Shown here: one piece after another, positions 35,505 through 50,940 of the stretch
Position numbering within the stretch: the first letter of the stretch is position 1
Layout of the letters: every line of letters starts with the position of its first letter
Source: Cryphonectria parasitica EP155
Lineage: Eukaryota; Ascomycota; Sordariomycetes; Diaporthales; Cryphonectriaceae
NCBI RefSeq assembly: GCF_011745365.1
Contig: NW_024468913.1
Span: 682,001 to 746,000, forward strand
Length of the DNA: 64,000 nucleotides
Reading direction: 5' to 3'
Made by a program: the position numbers and the translations under genes
Notes under the pieces: model-generated
Seen by the model: the letters and a program-made list of their open reading frames with translations, nothing else
Database searches by the model: none
What the model was told of the DNA's origin: nothing

Positions 35505-38493
35505 GTTGTTGAAGAGATCGGCGGTATTTTTGGGGGGCGGCGCTCAAGAAAGCCTACAGCGAAGGCATTTGCAGGAGTGGCTTCGTAGGTTCGGAGCAGA
35601 TATCGTTCACGGTCGGTAACAACCTGTTGTACCTGGTGAGCAAAAGCCTCAAACTGATGGCAAGAGGCGCATAGAGCCTCGAAGAAGGGAAACCCAGAAA
35701 GAAACGGTGACATGCAAGAACGCAGAGGCCAGCCTGACGAGGGGGAGACTTTGGGCATGATAAAGATTTGAGAACATGAAAGATTGGGGGGGGGGGCCAA
35801 AATGAAAGCACTTGGAAACCCCCACCCCCAACTTTCATTGAGCTGACTGCAGATGTGAAGCAATATGTCTTTGGATGAGCACCTAGTTGCTTACCACTTG
35901 ATGTCGACTGCGCGCCGTGCAGTTACTCTTGTCCTGATTGGCTGTACAAAAAGGTACACGACGTTCCCAGACTGATCTGATTAGACCACCACGACAGGAT
36001 TGAATCGTCTTGGCTGGCTGGGCTGACGATGTGCAGCTGGGAAGGGACTTGATGAGGAAGGAGGATAGTTGAGAAGGATAGGAAGATAGACGATGGATGG
36101 CCTTTGCCACAAGGAGGAACAATTGAATTCCAAATGTTGGCTTCACGTCATAAGCACACCACCAGAGAGAGAAGGGGCAGGGGAAGAAGTCAACACCAGG
36201 GTCTCAATTCAGAGATGGCAAGAGAGGATAGTTGTCATGAAGTCCAGCTGAGGACATACACAACACTGTAGAGGAAAAAGGTGCCGGTTTAGGAGGGAAA
36301 GGGGGGCCGAACTCGAGGGTTGATCGCTGTTGGACAACAGGCGCAAGAAAGATTTCGATATTTGGAGAGTGGGATGAAATGAAGGTTACGCCATTTTCAA
36401 GGCCCTGCCAACAAAGGTTGAGCCAGTGGGCTGCAGGCCTTGGTAGTACTGGACCCAAATGGGTGGACGGCCCACTGTATGCACCTGCAGGGCCTAGCTA
36501 TGCCCGACGTCTGGCCTCTCTGGTTGGTCGGGCTGAGCGGGGCGGTAGAGGACGGATGGGCAACCCCAACAATCTAGCCTCGATGAGGTAATATTGCAAT
36601 CCACCCACTGTAATTTCACCGCTAGATCTGTCCAATGATTCGCGTTTCCATATTGCAGGTACCCCCTGGTTTAGGCACGGTAGTCTGGCGGTCCTCTTTT
36701 CCTGCTTCTCAACTAACTGAAAAATTTCCTAGAATTCCTCGCGATGACAGGCCCGGCGCGTCTCCTCTGAACGTCCAGGAGGACCACAAACACACAAGCA
36801 ACGGCCAGATTGTGTTGTCCCTTCGAACCCCATCCTCGGGCATTTAGCCAGAACTGGCCATCCGTGACAACACAGCAGAAAATGGCCTGACTGGCACAGC
36901 AAGTACGTGTCTCTACGTAACTTAAGCTTCCTACATGACAAACTTTTTCCCCTCTTGGTTTTCTTGTTCGCGTTGTTTGTTCCCTTCTACCTCTCCTTGG
37001 TCATACTGTGGGAGGGGACAATATCTAGCCCCGGTTCCCGCCCATATTGTCTATGTTGATCCTTTGTTCCAGCAGACTTTGGGAAGGGGAGTCAATGGTC
37101 ATCTAATCTCTCCATTTTTCGAATTCCAATCCATGCAAGCTTTCCCTAGTTCAATCAAGGGCTACAGCAGTAGAAAAAGAGAAGGGCGGAAGAGGGAGGG
37201 AAAAAATGCTGAAACTGACCATCTAGTTATCTTATCTATCTTCTTATCGAAACTCACCCCTCCAGTGGATGCGCTTGTCCTGTTGGGTGTTGCTGTGGAT
37301 CCACACTTGGGGCTGTTGGAGGTGCGGGCTGCTCTTGCAGGCTGCGCAAGGCCCCATCGGCGGTCCTGCAGGTTGCAACACACCCGGATCTTGGTCCCGG
37401 CGTTTACTCGATTGTGTAATATTTGGCCGGTTTTACGTCGCAAAATGCTAAGATCTCACCGATACACGGAGACTGCTATTTCTGGGCATCGCCTAGAAAC
37501 ACAAGCAATCGAAAGTCCGAAGGACCACCGAAAAGACTTCTCTCGGAGCCTTCAACTTTGCATGAGAGGGGGCGGTGGACTATTTGCATCACGAGGGACC
37601 AACCTGCAGGACCTGACAATGGGGCCAGAAACGGCAGAGTCCCTCAGTTGCGCCACCAGCAACAACAATTGACTTCCAGTGACTGCTCATGCCCCTGCAA
37701 CAAATGCTTCCGCAACACCCCGCAATGCCCCAGCTTGCCAAATGTCGGTTCTTGATCTGAGGAAAGAAAATGAAACACTCTAGCCTCAGAAGACACAGAA
37801 CCGTCAGCACTGAAGCACAAAAGCCTTTTTCTCTACCGGAGGCTGTATCCATGGCAGTATACCCTGTCATCTCAAAGGGGCAATTACCCGCTTCTGCACA
37901 TCATCTCACTCTGCGCCTTGGATGACTACACCAATGAGACAAGGTGACTATCGTGCCAACTGCTGTGGGATTGGGGTCCGGGCTACTTGCTGCTGACATG
38001 CCAGTTTCGACATGGACATACCGTTACTCTTTGACCGGAGAATTCGATAGAATCTTACCGCAGTAGTAGCGTATTCAGTATATCAACTGTCTTCTTAATG
38101 GAACATGACGGACCGGCAATCCACTTGACGATTGCTGAGAAGATCAGATCGAATCTACTTACTAAGTATAAATGGTGGGTCTATGACGGCGTGTACAACA
38201 TCGTGTCTCAGTCATTACACATTATTAAAGTCGGCCCGTAGAAAAAGAATGTCTCATGTACAGTACACATGCTTGACGCGGGCAAGCCCTTCCCGACCTC
38301 TAGCAAAAAGCCACCCCTCTTACTACTTCCCTCCCATTCTGCAACGCCCAATCCTTGATGTAGGAAATTCACAGACCACAAGAGACCTTCTCTCCAAACC
38401 ACCAGCCCATCTGAAAATGGGGGGCTTCTACTTCATCGACCCGTCAGGGTAAATTTTGTTGGAGAAGCCGCAGCAGTCATCATGTACCCCCTT
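35505..38493. other. 3 kb intergenic stretch upstream of HMG-CoA reductase
   Basis: This holds the HMGR promoter and leader (35505-36500) and the downstream side of the Kre9-like gene. A run of 11 G lies at 35786-35796. A 245-codon plus-strand frame at 36935-37672 and minus-strand frames at 37162-37443 and 37589-37870 overlap each other; none has a domain I recognise. On the minus strand, 37445-37150 has one coding-looking stretch followed by an intron-like segment (see findings). Confidence 0.4.
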
Positions 38494-39290
38494 CTACAGA
38501 GCCAGGGCGGCAACGGCAATGACACCCATCCATCCGGCCAGGATCTTCTCGGCACCAGAGGTCGAGGTAGAGGACGAGGTGCTGCTGGAGCCCGTCGCGG
38601 TGCCGGTGGAGGATCCGGTGGCGGAAGCGGTGGACGAGCCGGAAGCGGCGGTGCCGGTGGCAGTGGCGGTCGACGAGCCTGTACCGTTCACACTGTTAGC
38701 ACCTGTGGTGGCCGCGGCAGATGCCAAGCTGGATGAAGAGGAGGATGCGCCGGCGAGGGTGCTGGAAGAAGGGGTTGTCGTACCAGAAGAGGCGGAGGCA
38801 GTACCCGTGGAGGCGGACGAGGATGCGCTGCTGGAGGAGGAAGAGGACGAGCTAGCGGTGATGTTGAACTGGTTCTATTTTGAGGGGGGAAGAGGAAGCA
38901 GGAGTTTGTCAGCACACAAAGTTCCCCTCTCTGAACGGCCACTGAAGGGGGTTTTGGGGCTTATCTCACCGACTGGGCGTAGATCTGCTCCGTCTTGGTG
39001 CCGTTGGTGAAGTTGATGGTGAACGAGTTGCCGGCGGTCAGCTTGCTGCCGTCGATGGTAGCAGAACCGTCGCTGGAGGAGATGTCGGAGGCGAGGAGGA
39101 CGGTAACCGACGGGTATTCAACCATGTTGGAGAGGTAGATGTCGAAGGTGGACTGGTCCGAGTCGACCGAGTCCCAGGTGACAGTCTGGGAGTCGCCGAC
39201 GGTCCAGACGGAGTCGCTGGTCGGGGAGGTGACCTGGAGGGCGGCGGCCGCGGAGGCGAGGGCGAGCAGGGTGGTGATGGAGGAGACCAT
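38494..39290 (-). CDS. Kre9/Knh1-like GPI-anchored wall protein
   Basis: Two exons, 39290-38970 and 38874-38494, joined by a 95-nt intron, give 233 aa. The N-terminus MVSSITTLLALASAAAA is a signal peptide. Residues about 20-108 (VTSPTSDSVWTVGDSQTVTW, then DIYLSNMVEYPSVTVLLAS and FTINFTNGTKTEQIYAQS) match the Ig-like Kre9/Knh1 domain found in many small fungal surface proteins. Exon 2 begins NQFNITAS and is then a long Ser/Thr/Ala/Gly region suited to O-mannosylation. The end (SGAEKILAGWMGVIAVAALAL) is a classic GPI-anchor signal. The protein should be tethered to the plasma membrane or wall. The function of this family in filamentous fungi is poorly defined; a link to beta-1,6-glucan comes from yeast Kre9. 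The start is certain from the signal peptide. Confidence 0.9.
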
Positions 39291-39402
39291 TGTGACGGTT
39301 TGTTGATTAGAATCTTGGTTTACTAAACGAAGGTGAGTGGGTTGTCAAATGACAAATGTTGTTTTGTTCGAACGAGTGACGAGAGTGATTTGAAGAAATG
39401 CC

Positions 39403-39421
39403 AAAAAAAAAAAAAAAAAAA
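39403..39421. promoter_or_regulatory. poly(dA:dT) tract upstream of the Kre9-like gene
   Basis: Nineteen consecutive A on the plus strand, about 113 bases upstream of the minus-strand start codon at 39290. Such tracts exclude nucleosomes in fungal promoters. Confidence 0.55.
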
Positions 39422-39735
39422 GATTGTAGAGATGAACAACAGACACGAAATTCTCGAGTTAAGATGCAAAGGGACAAGAAGAAAAGGAAAGTCTGGCTAT
39501 GCCGGCGCCACGGATACGATTGAATGTTATATTTTCGCTCCCTCTCTCTCTCTTCTTCGGTATCCGGCAGCCGGGAACTACAAATTACGTATCCGGAAAT
39601 AGACTTGCATCGAGTCAGGAGAACGAAGCTTGGCAGCAAGAGTTTGGTCGGTTCTCTAATTACCACCAACACGCACCAAGGAGGAACTACAACGTGATAG
39701 TGACTATTTACTAGGAGACGAGTTTTTTCCTCTCC

Positions 39736-39760
39736 TTTTTTTTTTTTTTTTTTTTTTTTT
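39736..39760. promoter_or_regulatory. second poly(dA:dT) tract, opposite polarity
   Basis: Twenty-five consecutive T on the plus strand, about 450 bases upstream of the same start codon. With the A-tract at 39403 it forms an inverted pair about 315 bases apart. Confidence 0.5.
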
Positions 39761-41129
39761 ACTTCTTTCAGGAAAAGGCGTGTGTTGCCTCTTGACACTC
39801 CTTTCTGTGTCTTTGATGTTTCTCTTCTTTTACATCCTTTATCAATTCCTTATCGACTTGTTCCCCCTATGTTATCACCTGATGGTTTGCGTATCAAGGT
39901 ACGCATCCTCGCTCGAAATCATGATGGAGGGGGGTGTGCGATGTGGGGGGTCCACACCCCCAAGCACCAAACAACAATCAAGCTCAAGCGACTGGGGAAA
40001 GGGGGGAAGAAGAACTCCTGAAATGAGAAGTTCAGTCGATTCCCCACTCATGGAACCTCCACTCATAGCATCTGTGCAGCCACGCCCCGATAAGAAAACC
40101 TAAAATGCTTCGCCTCCCCCCCGGTCCAACGTAGTATCCCACTTGGCCTTGTTTACTGTCGACATGGGGGGAGGGGGGGGAGCAAAACTTACGCGCACCA
40201 GCCACGTCCCACACCACGTAGGATGGATGAACTGATGGAGCCCCTTCCTTGTCTTCTTTTTCCTCTCGCGCTCTTCACTCTCTTTCTGGAAGCGTGGAGG
40301 GCTAGCCTGGGATGGCCCCAGATGCCGTTGGGTGATGGCGGCCCGGCACTCTGGGATCCTGGTGATTTAGGTTTTGGCCTAAATTTCGGACGAGTTCCGG
40401 GGCCAAGGCCTGGATACGAGGGCGCGCGCGCAAATTTCTATTCCACACGACGACCACCACGTACGTGATGGTTTCTCTTATTCTGATATTCTTGTCAAGA
40501 AACGTAATGCGGCCATTGTACACGCTCTTTATGAAAATGGTTGATCTGCTTATGGCGGGCCTGCGCTTCTTTTGATTGGTCGGAAGTGAGACTGCCAGAC
40601 AGCTCCGTGCTCAAGTCGTTTGGAGTCAAAAAGGACGATCTACTACATTTGTAGACAAGTCTTCCAAGAGAAGATCTTCATTGCAAGATAACGGCCTGAT
40701 CATGGAGGTCAGCAAATCTCGACGCTGAAGTAGACGGAAGAATAGAAAGGCGAGATGAGCATTCCCACAAAGAGTTTCAACTCAAGGGCCTGTCTGAAAT
40801 AATTGGTCCCGAGCCTTGTCTGTCAGGTCAGCTCCGAGTCATCTTGGCTCTTGGCGAATGTCAGTTAGTAATCCTATGTCCTACTTGCACATGACACTTT
40901 CTGGCATCGACAAGGGGGATTTTGAGAATGTTGGAGACATCTTGCATTCTTCAACCTCGGGCAAGAAGCTCAATAAGGCATAATAAGGGCTAATGTATGT
41001 ACGTAGGTCTTGTCTGCCATATACTAAACAAACAGCGACCACCACAGCTAAAAATCTCGACATTCGTAATACTCAACAGCACAACAAATAGAGATGTCAG
41101 CTGAAAGAATCGGAAATGGCCTACTGCTT

Positions 41130-42303
41130 CTACGAGATGCCAAACCAAGCCATGTCCTGATCCCCCATGATAGGCACGGTGTGACCGATGCCTTGGCCAT
41201 AGATGCCCACCACGCTACCGTTACCATAAGTAGTCTTCGTATAGACCGACGAGGGTGTCCCCACCTGCGTCGACACGGGGTCCACCGAGAAGTCGAAGAC
41301 GCCCGTCCACTGCTTGATGGTCTCGTTAAAGTTCTGTGCACAGCCAGCCTCAGTCAGCTTTCAAGTTCGCGCGTCTTCCCTCAGATCCTCTCCTTCACCT
41401 CTGGGCGTGTGAGAGAGACTTGAGTCCAACTTACAGGAGGGTACAGAGTCGTGTCCGCCGACCCGTGGAAGATCAGCATCTTGGGGCGTGTGCCCGTATA
41501 CCCAGGGTACATGGCCTGGGCAACTTCCGTCCAGACCTCCTGCGTGTGAATGCTGTCCCCCTCGGCACAGGTGCTATTCCACCCGTCCACAGTGCCCGTG
41601 TAGAAACAGCCAGCAGGCACACCAGAGTACACCGTGCCGGCGGCAAAGACATCAGGGTACGTGGCAGCCAGTAGGTTGGTCATCATGGCGCCGGACGAGC
41701 TGCCGGTGACGAAGACGCGGGTCTTGTCGGCTCCGTATGTCGAGAGTGCATAGTCGACCATTTGCACGATGTCCGCCGTGTCGGCCGCCCCTCCGTGCGT
41801 CTCGGACGCCACAGACGAGACGTCCCAGCAGGTGCCCGAGTAGGGCGATGACGGGTAGATGACGATGAAGCCGTACTGGTCGGCGAGCTGAGCGTAGGGG
41901 CTAGCCGAGTAATATCCCGCGCCTGTGCCTGTGCAGTACTGTGTGACGATTGGTAGATTTCAGTGAGAGTCGTTGAAGATGGAAGTAGAGAAGGTTTTGG
42001 GTTTCGTTCAGACATGCCGTGACTTCAGTCAGAGATAGTACTACGTACGTGGATGGCCACCACGATGGGCACATTCGAGGAGCTCCCCTTGGACGCTACC
42101 GCATCTGGAACGTATATGTACATCTGTGCACCAGATGTGTCCGTCCCTGAGCAACACTGTGTTAGACTTGGTGATGTGTGCATGGGCACCTCATATACAT
42201 ATGTAGAGGACTCACCGTAATTGCTGACTTGCTGGAGGCTGGCAGCCTGTACTGTCGTCACCAGAGCAGCGGCAGCCGCGAAAAAGCTTTGGAGATGAAC
42301 CAT
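41130..42303 (-). CDS. acetylxylan esterase, carbohydrate esterase family 1
   Basis: Four exons on the minus strand, 42303-42216, 42146-42049, 41938-41435 and 41333-41130, give 297 aa, normal for fungal CE1 esterases without a binding module. MVHLQSFFAAAAALVTTVQA is a signal peptide. The alpha/beta-hydrolase parts are clear: YIYVPDAV and NVPIVVAIHYCTGTGAGYY, YGFIVIYPSSPYSGTCWDVSS, the nucleophile elbow GSSSGAMMT (Ser), HGSADTTLYPPNFNETIKQW (Asp) and GQGIGHTVPIMG (His). It removes acetyl groups from xylan outside the cell. The introns, 69, 110 and 101 nt, are in good GT..AG context, and the mature protein ends AWFGIS. The frame is open upstream of the chosen ATG, but only this ATG places the signal peptide at the N-terminus. 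Confidence 0.94.
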
Positions 42304-43059
42304 CTTGTCAAGCTTGCGGGCGAGTAGGTTGTTTTCAGCTTCTTTTCGGAACTCTTGTGTCTCGGTCAGTCCTGTGACTTTCATTCATTTGTCTTCAAAA
42401 TTCTACAAAAAGCTTTCCTTGGAGGGGGGGAACATGGCCATTTTCATCTCAGCCTCTTGCACACCAATTTGGTACACAGACGATCTGAAGAACGAGGCAG
42501 AGATTCCGAGGGATGATGCCTCATAGGTAACTTGTGGACACGCGGACATCCAAGGCCCGAGAAGTGCATGCGAATGGCATGTCAGGGGTAAATAGCCGGA
42601 TGATCAGCATGGTACCGCTCGTCCGCATGCAAATGGAATGCGCATGATATAACACAGATTATAGGGGAGGCGTCGTGGATTAATTACTTAGCATACATTA
42701 TAAGTAATATTCCAGCGCGGTATGGGTCTAAAAAAGGAAACTATTTCAAGACCGCGGAAAATTAAGGTTCGGATCGCGGGGGACTGTCGCTCAGCGCAGA
42801 TCTCTTGCATGCTCCGGTCTACGGGGCAATAAACTGAATTCCAGACGCCGACCCCTACCCACTGACGTCGCCCAAATATGAATATATTGCATTACTTCCA
42901 AAGGTCTAGACGGCGTACGGGTGAGTGGAAGAGACAGACGTCAGATGAAACGAAAGGAAGTGCTGATGAGCCTGCTTGCCCGATGGTTCGACTAGGTGGA
43001 GCACTAGGTCCCTGCATAAGCCTCCTCCAAGCAATATTACACTTGCGCAGCTATAGTAA
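42304..43059. other. esterase promoter and LINE-proximal DNA
   Basis: This lies upstream of the acetylxylan esterase. It contains GGGTAAA at 42586-42592, one form proposed for the xylanase regulator XlnR/Xyr1, about 285 bases before the start codon; this alone is weak. Two related near-palindromes built on GCATGC...AATGG..ATG occur at about 42567-42582 and 42625-42648. No gene is seen. Confidence 0.35.
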
Positions 43060-43062
43060 ATA

Positions 43063-43660
43063 AACAGGTAAAGAGAATATAGTCCTCAGACTCAGCAACT
43101 TCACGGCGGAAGAGTTTCTCAACCCGAAAACAGAGTGGCAACACATTTTTGAGAAGATACCCGTGAGAGAGGTCACGAAACCAGAACAGTGGCTGAAGCT
43201 GGTAGCATATGTGCCAGTAACTGTGGCAGACGATATTGTTGAAGATTTGAAAGTGTTCCATGGAGTGAATGTGATGGGAATCCCCTTTTGGCTCAAGAAG
43301 CCGGTGGAAGGTGTATATAATGCACCTCTGTGCTTTTCCGTGAAGACGGAAGCTGAAAGGAAGATTTGCCGTGAGGGCCTATGGGTTGGAGGAGTCCGAG
43401 TGAACGTCTCGAACTATAGAGCTTTCTCAAAGACTACCCAGTGCTATAGATGTCAAGGGTATTCTCATAACCCGAGCCTGTGCAGAAACCGGCTCAAATG
43501 TCGGCTTTGTGGGGGAAACCACCCTACCAAGGCACATCGGTGCCCTACTTGCAACCCTAGTGTACCTTGCGATCACTTGAACGCAAAATGCGCTAATTGC
43601 AAAGGCAACCACATGGCAAACAGTGAGAAGTGTGAGGTCCGGCGAGCGTTCTATGCCTAA
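43063..43660 (+). pseudogene. LINE ORF1 fragment with zinc knuckles
   Basis: Open for almost 200 codons but lacking an ATG and the N-terminus. It starts after a stop with TGKENIVLRLSNFTAEEF, continues through KPEQWLKLVAYVPVTVADDI, and ends with three CCHC-type knuckles, QCYRCQGYSHNPSLC, KCRLCGGNHPTKAHRC and KCANCKGNHMANSEKC. This is the RNA-binding gag-like protein of Tad1-type LINEs. It is the best preserved part of the element. Confidence 0.78.
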
Positions 43661-43679
43661 CTCCTTACTATCAGAGGGA

Positions 43680-44670
43680 ATTACTGGCCGATCCCGGCTA
43701 GATTCTACCCAAATATCTGTTTTACAGCATGATTGTGGTAGGAGGGATACTGCTCATCACACTCTTTTGGACTCTGCGGTGAGCAGCCGCACTACACTCA
43801 TTTTCATCCAAGAGCCATACGTGTTCAACATTGATGGCCGCTTCCATACACTGACGCATGCTTCGTATTACCTTCTCTTGCCCACCAGCAGCCCGTCTGC
43901 TATAAGGCCTAGAGTAGTGACATACGTTAGGAAGCAGTCGTTGTTGTAATTCTCTTCTTAGTTTGACATGGTTTAAGATGCGGACTTGCAAATTATGGAT
44001 TTTTATGTCGATGCGGAGCCTTTTACAATTTATCACATTTACAATGAACGTCAACAAGGTTTTGATTTTGGGCTATACACTGTTCAAAGGTTGCTTTTTC
44101 AGCTACCTATGAGCAACGGGCCGGCACTGCTTCTGGGAGATTTCAACCTCCATCGTCCTCTCTGGAATGGTGCTACGCACAACCCCAGTCAACTTGCGGA
44201 CTCTTTTGCAAACTGGTTGCAACGAGGTCTCCTCAGCCCGCTAGTAGATCTAGAGGTTGTCAACTCGAACGGAGGAACCTTTCTGCGGTCTCAGGAAACG
44301 TCCGTCATCGATTTAGTATTCACAAAGGGATTCTGGTCTTTTCACTGGTCAGATTGGAACTATATCGATGCTACGGGGTCAGACCACCAAACGATGATAG
44401 GTTCCATGACGTGGCGCGTCAGGACACCACTTGAGCACCTCGAAGTTCAAGGAAACCCAGTCCAACTGGCAACTTGCAATCGATGCGGCGCGGACGACAA
44501 AGGAATACCCAACCAACTTGCATGAGCACCTGGCTGCAGCCTCTTGGCGCCTTGAGGAGTTCCTGTTTCTACATAATCTGGACATGCAATGCAACTTCGT
44601 ATACAGCGGTCCATACTGCATGCAGGATTGGGGCCCTGGGAGATTAAGTGGTTGCATACCTAGTATATAG
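43680..44670 (+). pseudogene. LINE ORF2 endonuclease fragment with stop codons
   Basis: The same frame runs through TAA, TAG and TAA codons between about 43947 and 43977 (after RKQSLL, after FSS, and after FDMV). At least two of these are most simply CAA-to-TAA changes in glutamine codons. The downstream part has the endonuclease motifs GDFNLHRP and the SDH near the domain end. The frame ends at 44525, while a +1 frame (44431-44670) carries the natural continuation. Nothing of the reverse transcriptase is present. Confidence 0.75.
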
Positions 44671-44947
44671 CATTTACTCCAGAACAGAAAGGTACTGCGA
44701 GGTACACTTTTTCCTTTTCTCTTTCCCCTGCGAGTAAACTCACTCGCACAGGCCCCGGAGCACCTGTGGAACCAGAGTACCTTACGGAAGCGGGCTTGCG
44801 CCTGAGAGCCTCCTGAGTAAGAGCATGCCCCAGCCTCAAAAGGAACTCAAAACCACTTCATTTCAACATCCTTCCTACCGTCCTCTGTAATATCATTCAG
44901 ACCTCAGCAACACCACGTTCACATCCGTTGCCAACATGTAGCCACCT

Positions 44948-46074
44948 ATGCCATCTGCCACTGCCACTTGGCACAACGATACCTACTCGGCAATCTCCGC
45001 TCTCCGGCCTGAGCTCAGCGCCAAAGGGAAGACTGTGGTGATTATTGTTTCGGTCAGTCAAGCTGAGAGAAACTCACATATTGCTATTGCTGACTAGACA
45101 CCGTCTCAGGGTAGTGGCGTGGGTAGACAAAACGCTCTTTCGTTCGCGAAAGCCCAAGCCGCCCGCATCATTCTGCTGGGACGTCGAGAGGCGAGCTTGC
45201 AGGAGACGGCGAGCCTGGTTTCGTCGGCTTCCTCTGGTGTCGAGACGTTGGTCCGGGCAGTCGACACCACCAATCTCGAGGGCTTGAAGACGATCGCCGC
45301 CGAGGTCGGGACATGGGACATTCTAGTCATCGCCTCAGTCCACGCGTCTACCGTCTCTACCCTTGCCTCCGCCGACATTGACGAGTGGTGGCAAGGCTTT
45401 GAGGTACGTCCATCATGCCTATAAATATTGACTCGTCTCGTCTCCTCTCGTCTCCTCTACCTAGGATCACAGTGGAGAATGTTCGGCTGACTCTACCCTC
45501 AATGCAGACCAATGTGAAGGGTCTGGTCTTGGCCGTCAAGGCCTTGCTCCCTACAGCCAACAAAGCCGGTTTGGCCGTGCTGGCTTTGACGAGCCAGACA
45601 ACGGCCTTTCCGACTGTCATGGGCCCGGGAATGTCTGGTTACAATGCGTCCAAGATAGCCCAAATCAAGGTGGTCGAGTACCAAGCTGCCGAGGAGCCTA
45701 ACATTTTCGCCGCGACAATCCATCCAGGCATCTGCGACACGGCCGTTCTTGCAAAGAGCGGACTGAAGCCCGATCAGGTCCCATTGGATCAAAGTAAGTT
45801 TTAACTTCTCATTCTCGGTGCATGGTCAGATCTTCCCAGATGTGCACCCAGCTTACACCATGTAGTCGCGCTCCCGGGTGATTTTCTCGTGTGGTTGGCG
45901 AGTCCCGAAGGATCGTTCTTGAAAGGCCGTTCAGTCTCCGCCAACCGGGACGTTGATGAGCTCAAAGCGCAAGCCGAGAGCATTCAGTCTGGGTTGACCA
46001 TGACAAGCGGTATCTATGGATGGCCGTACCCCCACACGGGGTCTGCCTGGACGGAGCCAGCAACATCAGCCTGA
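44948..46074 (+). CDS. short-chain dehydrogenase/reductase (SDR)
   Basis: Four exons, 44948-45052, 45098-45403, 45508-45793 and 45866-46074, give 301 aa. The Rossmann start is GKTVVIIVS followed across the intron by GSGVGRQNALSFAKA, then ARIILLGRRE, the expected cofactor loop. VDTTNLEGLKTIAAEVGTWDILV follows. The catalytic residues are the Ser in ALTSQTTAF and Tyr/Lys in GYNASKIAQIK (YxxxK). The intron-1 acceptor is ambiguous: TAG at 45095-45097 or CAG at 45107-45109, both in frame and differing by four residues (TPSQ). The classic TGxxxGxG is therefore imperfect in either form. It would be a cytosolic NAD(P)-dependent oxidoreductase of unknown substrate. It starts only about 280 bases after the LINE stub, and the broken GMC oxidase faces it from the right. 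Confidence 0.85.
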
Positions 46075-46693
46075 GGGCAAGCGGCAGACATGGAACGAGG
46101 AGCCCCCCAGGCAGCGTGGAATCTCTCATAGACTAGGCAATGGGACTTGTTTTGTTCAAACCTCCTGTATTGAATGACCCGTGACCATTCAGTCTACTCT
46201 TTTTCTTATAGTTGGTACTTCAAACCCCAATTTCAAGTTTGCACTTCTTGTCGGCCTAGGTCCTACCCTATAGCCCTGGCAGGGTGGTCAGCCCTGGAGG
46301 TCAAGACAAAGGTCTGTCCAATTACATACCAGTACAGTACCTAGTAGGATGTAGTTGACACCAAACCATCTCGAATGACACGGCTGAGAGAACACACAGT
46401 TTCATTGGTTTACTATCACCAAAAATGGATAGAATTTGTCGTTATCCTGTTTGAAGCATTCATCTCGACTCCTACCTCATACCAGCAAGTGCCAAACCAT
46501 CACGTAATCATCAACATCTATCACAGGACCTGATTCTTCCAAACATTGACCGGCCCAGCAGAACAGCATGAACTTGAAGCGTCAAGCTCTATCAAAAGAA
46601 TGACTGGAGACAAATGTCGCACCCTGACCTTGCCTCGTACCTAGCAGGTAGTAAGTAGCCTTTGGATGGGGATAGAGTCTCGAAGACCACCCG
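46075..46693. other. gap between converging SDR and GMC pseudogene
   Basis: This is 3' flanking sequence of both genes. I see nothing else in it. Confidence 0.4.

Positions 46694-50940
<4,247 letters not shown>

Larger units (their letters stand above)
39291..41129. other. 1.8 kb intergenic stretch with promoter of the Kre9-like gene
   Basis: The part next to the Kre9-like gene carries two long poly(dA:dT) tracts listed separately. The rest (39770-41100) has short frames without domains, a GC-rich patch near 40100-40200, and GCGCGCGC at 40421-40429. Confidence 0.4.
43060..44670 (+). mobile_element. decayed Tad1-like LINE (non-LTR retrotransposon) remnant
   Basis: A fragment of ORF1 and the endonuclease part of ORF2 of a fungal non-LTR element. 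ORF1 is open in frame from about 43063 to 43660 without an ATG, so its 5' part is missing; the zinc-knuckle details are in the next entry. ORF2 follows in another frame from about 43680: ISVLQHDCGRRDTAHH and LIFIQEPYV, then after three in-frame stops DAEPFTIYHIYNERQQ, LLLGDFNLHRPLWNG and SDHQTMIGS, which are apurinic-endonuclease motifs. A frameshift near 44430-44450 moves the continuation (FKETQSNWQLAIDAA) into another frame. No reverse transcriptase, RNase H or poly-A tail follows, so the 3' part is also missing. The element is inactive. The edges are approximate. Confidence 0.8.

Noticed and set aside
36935..37672. 245-codon plus-strand frame
   Set aside because: Composition is not protein-like, there is no domain, and overlapping minus-strand frames are of equal quality.
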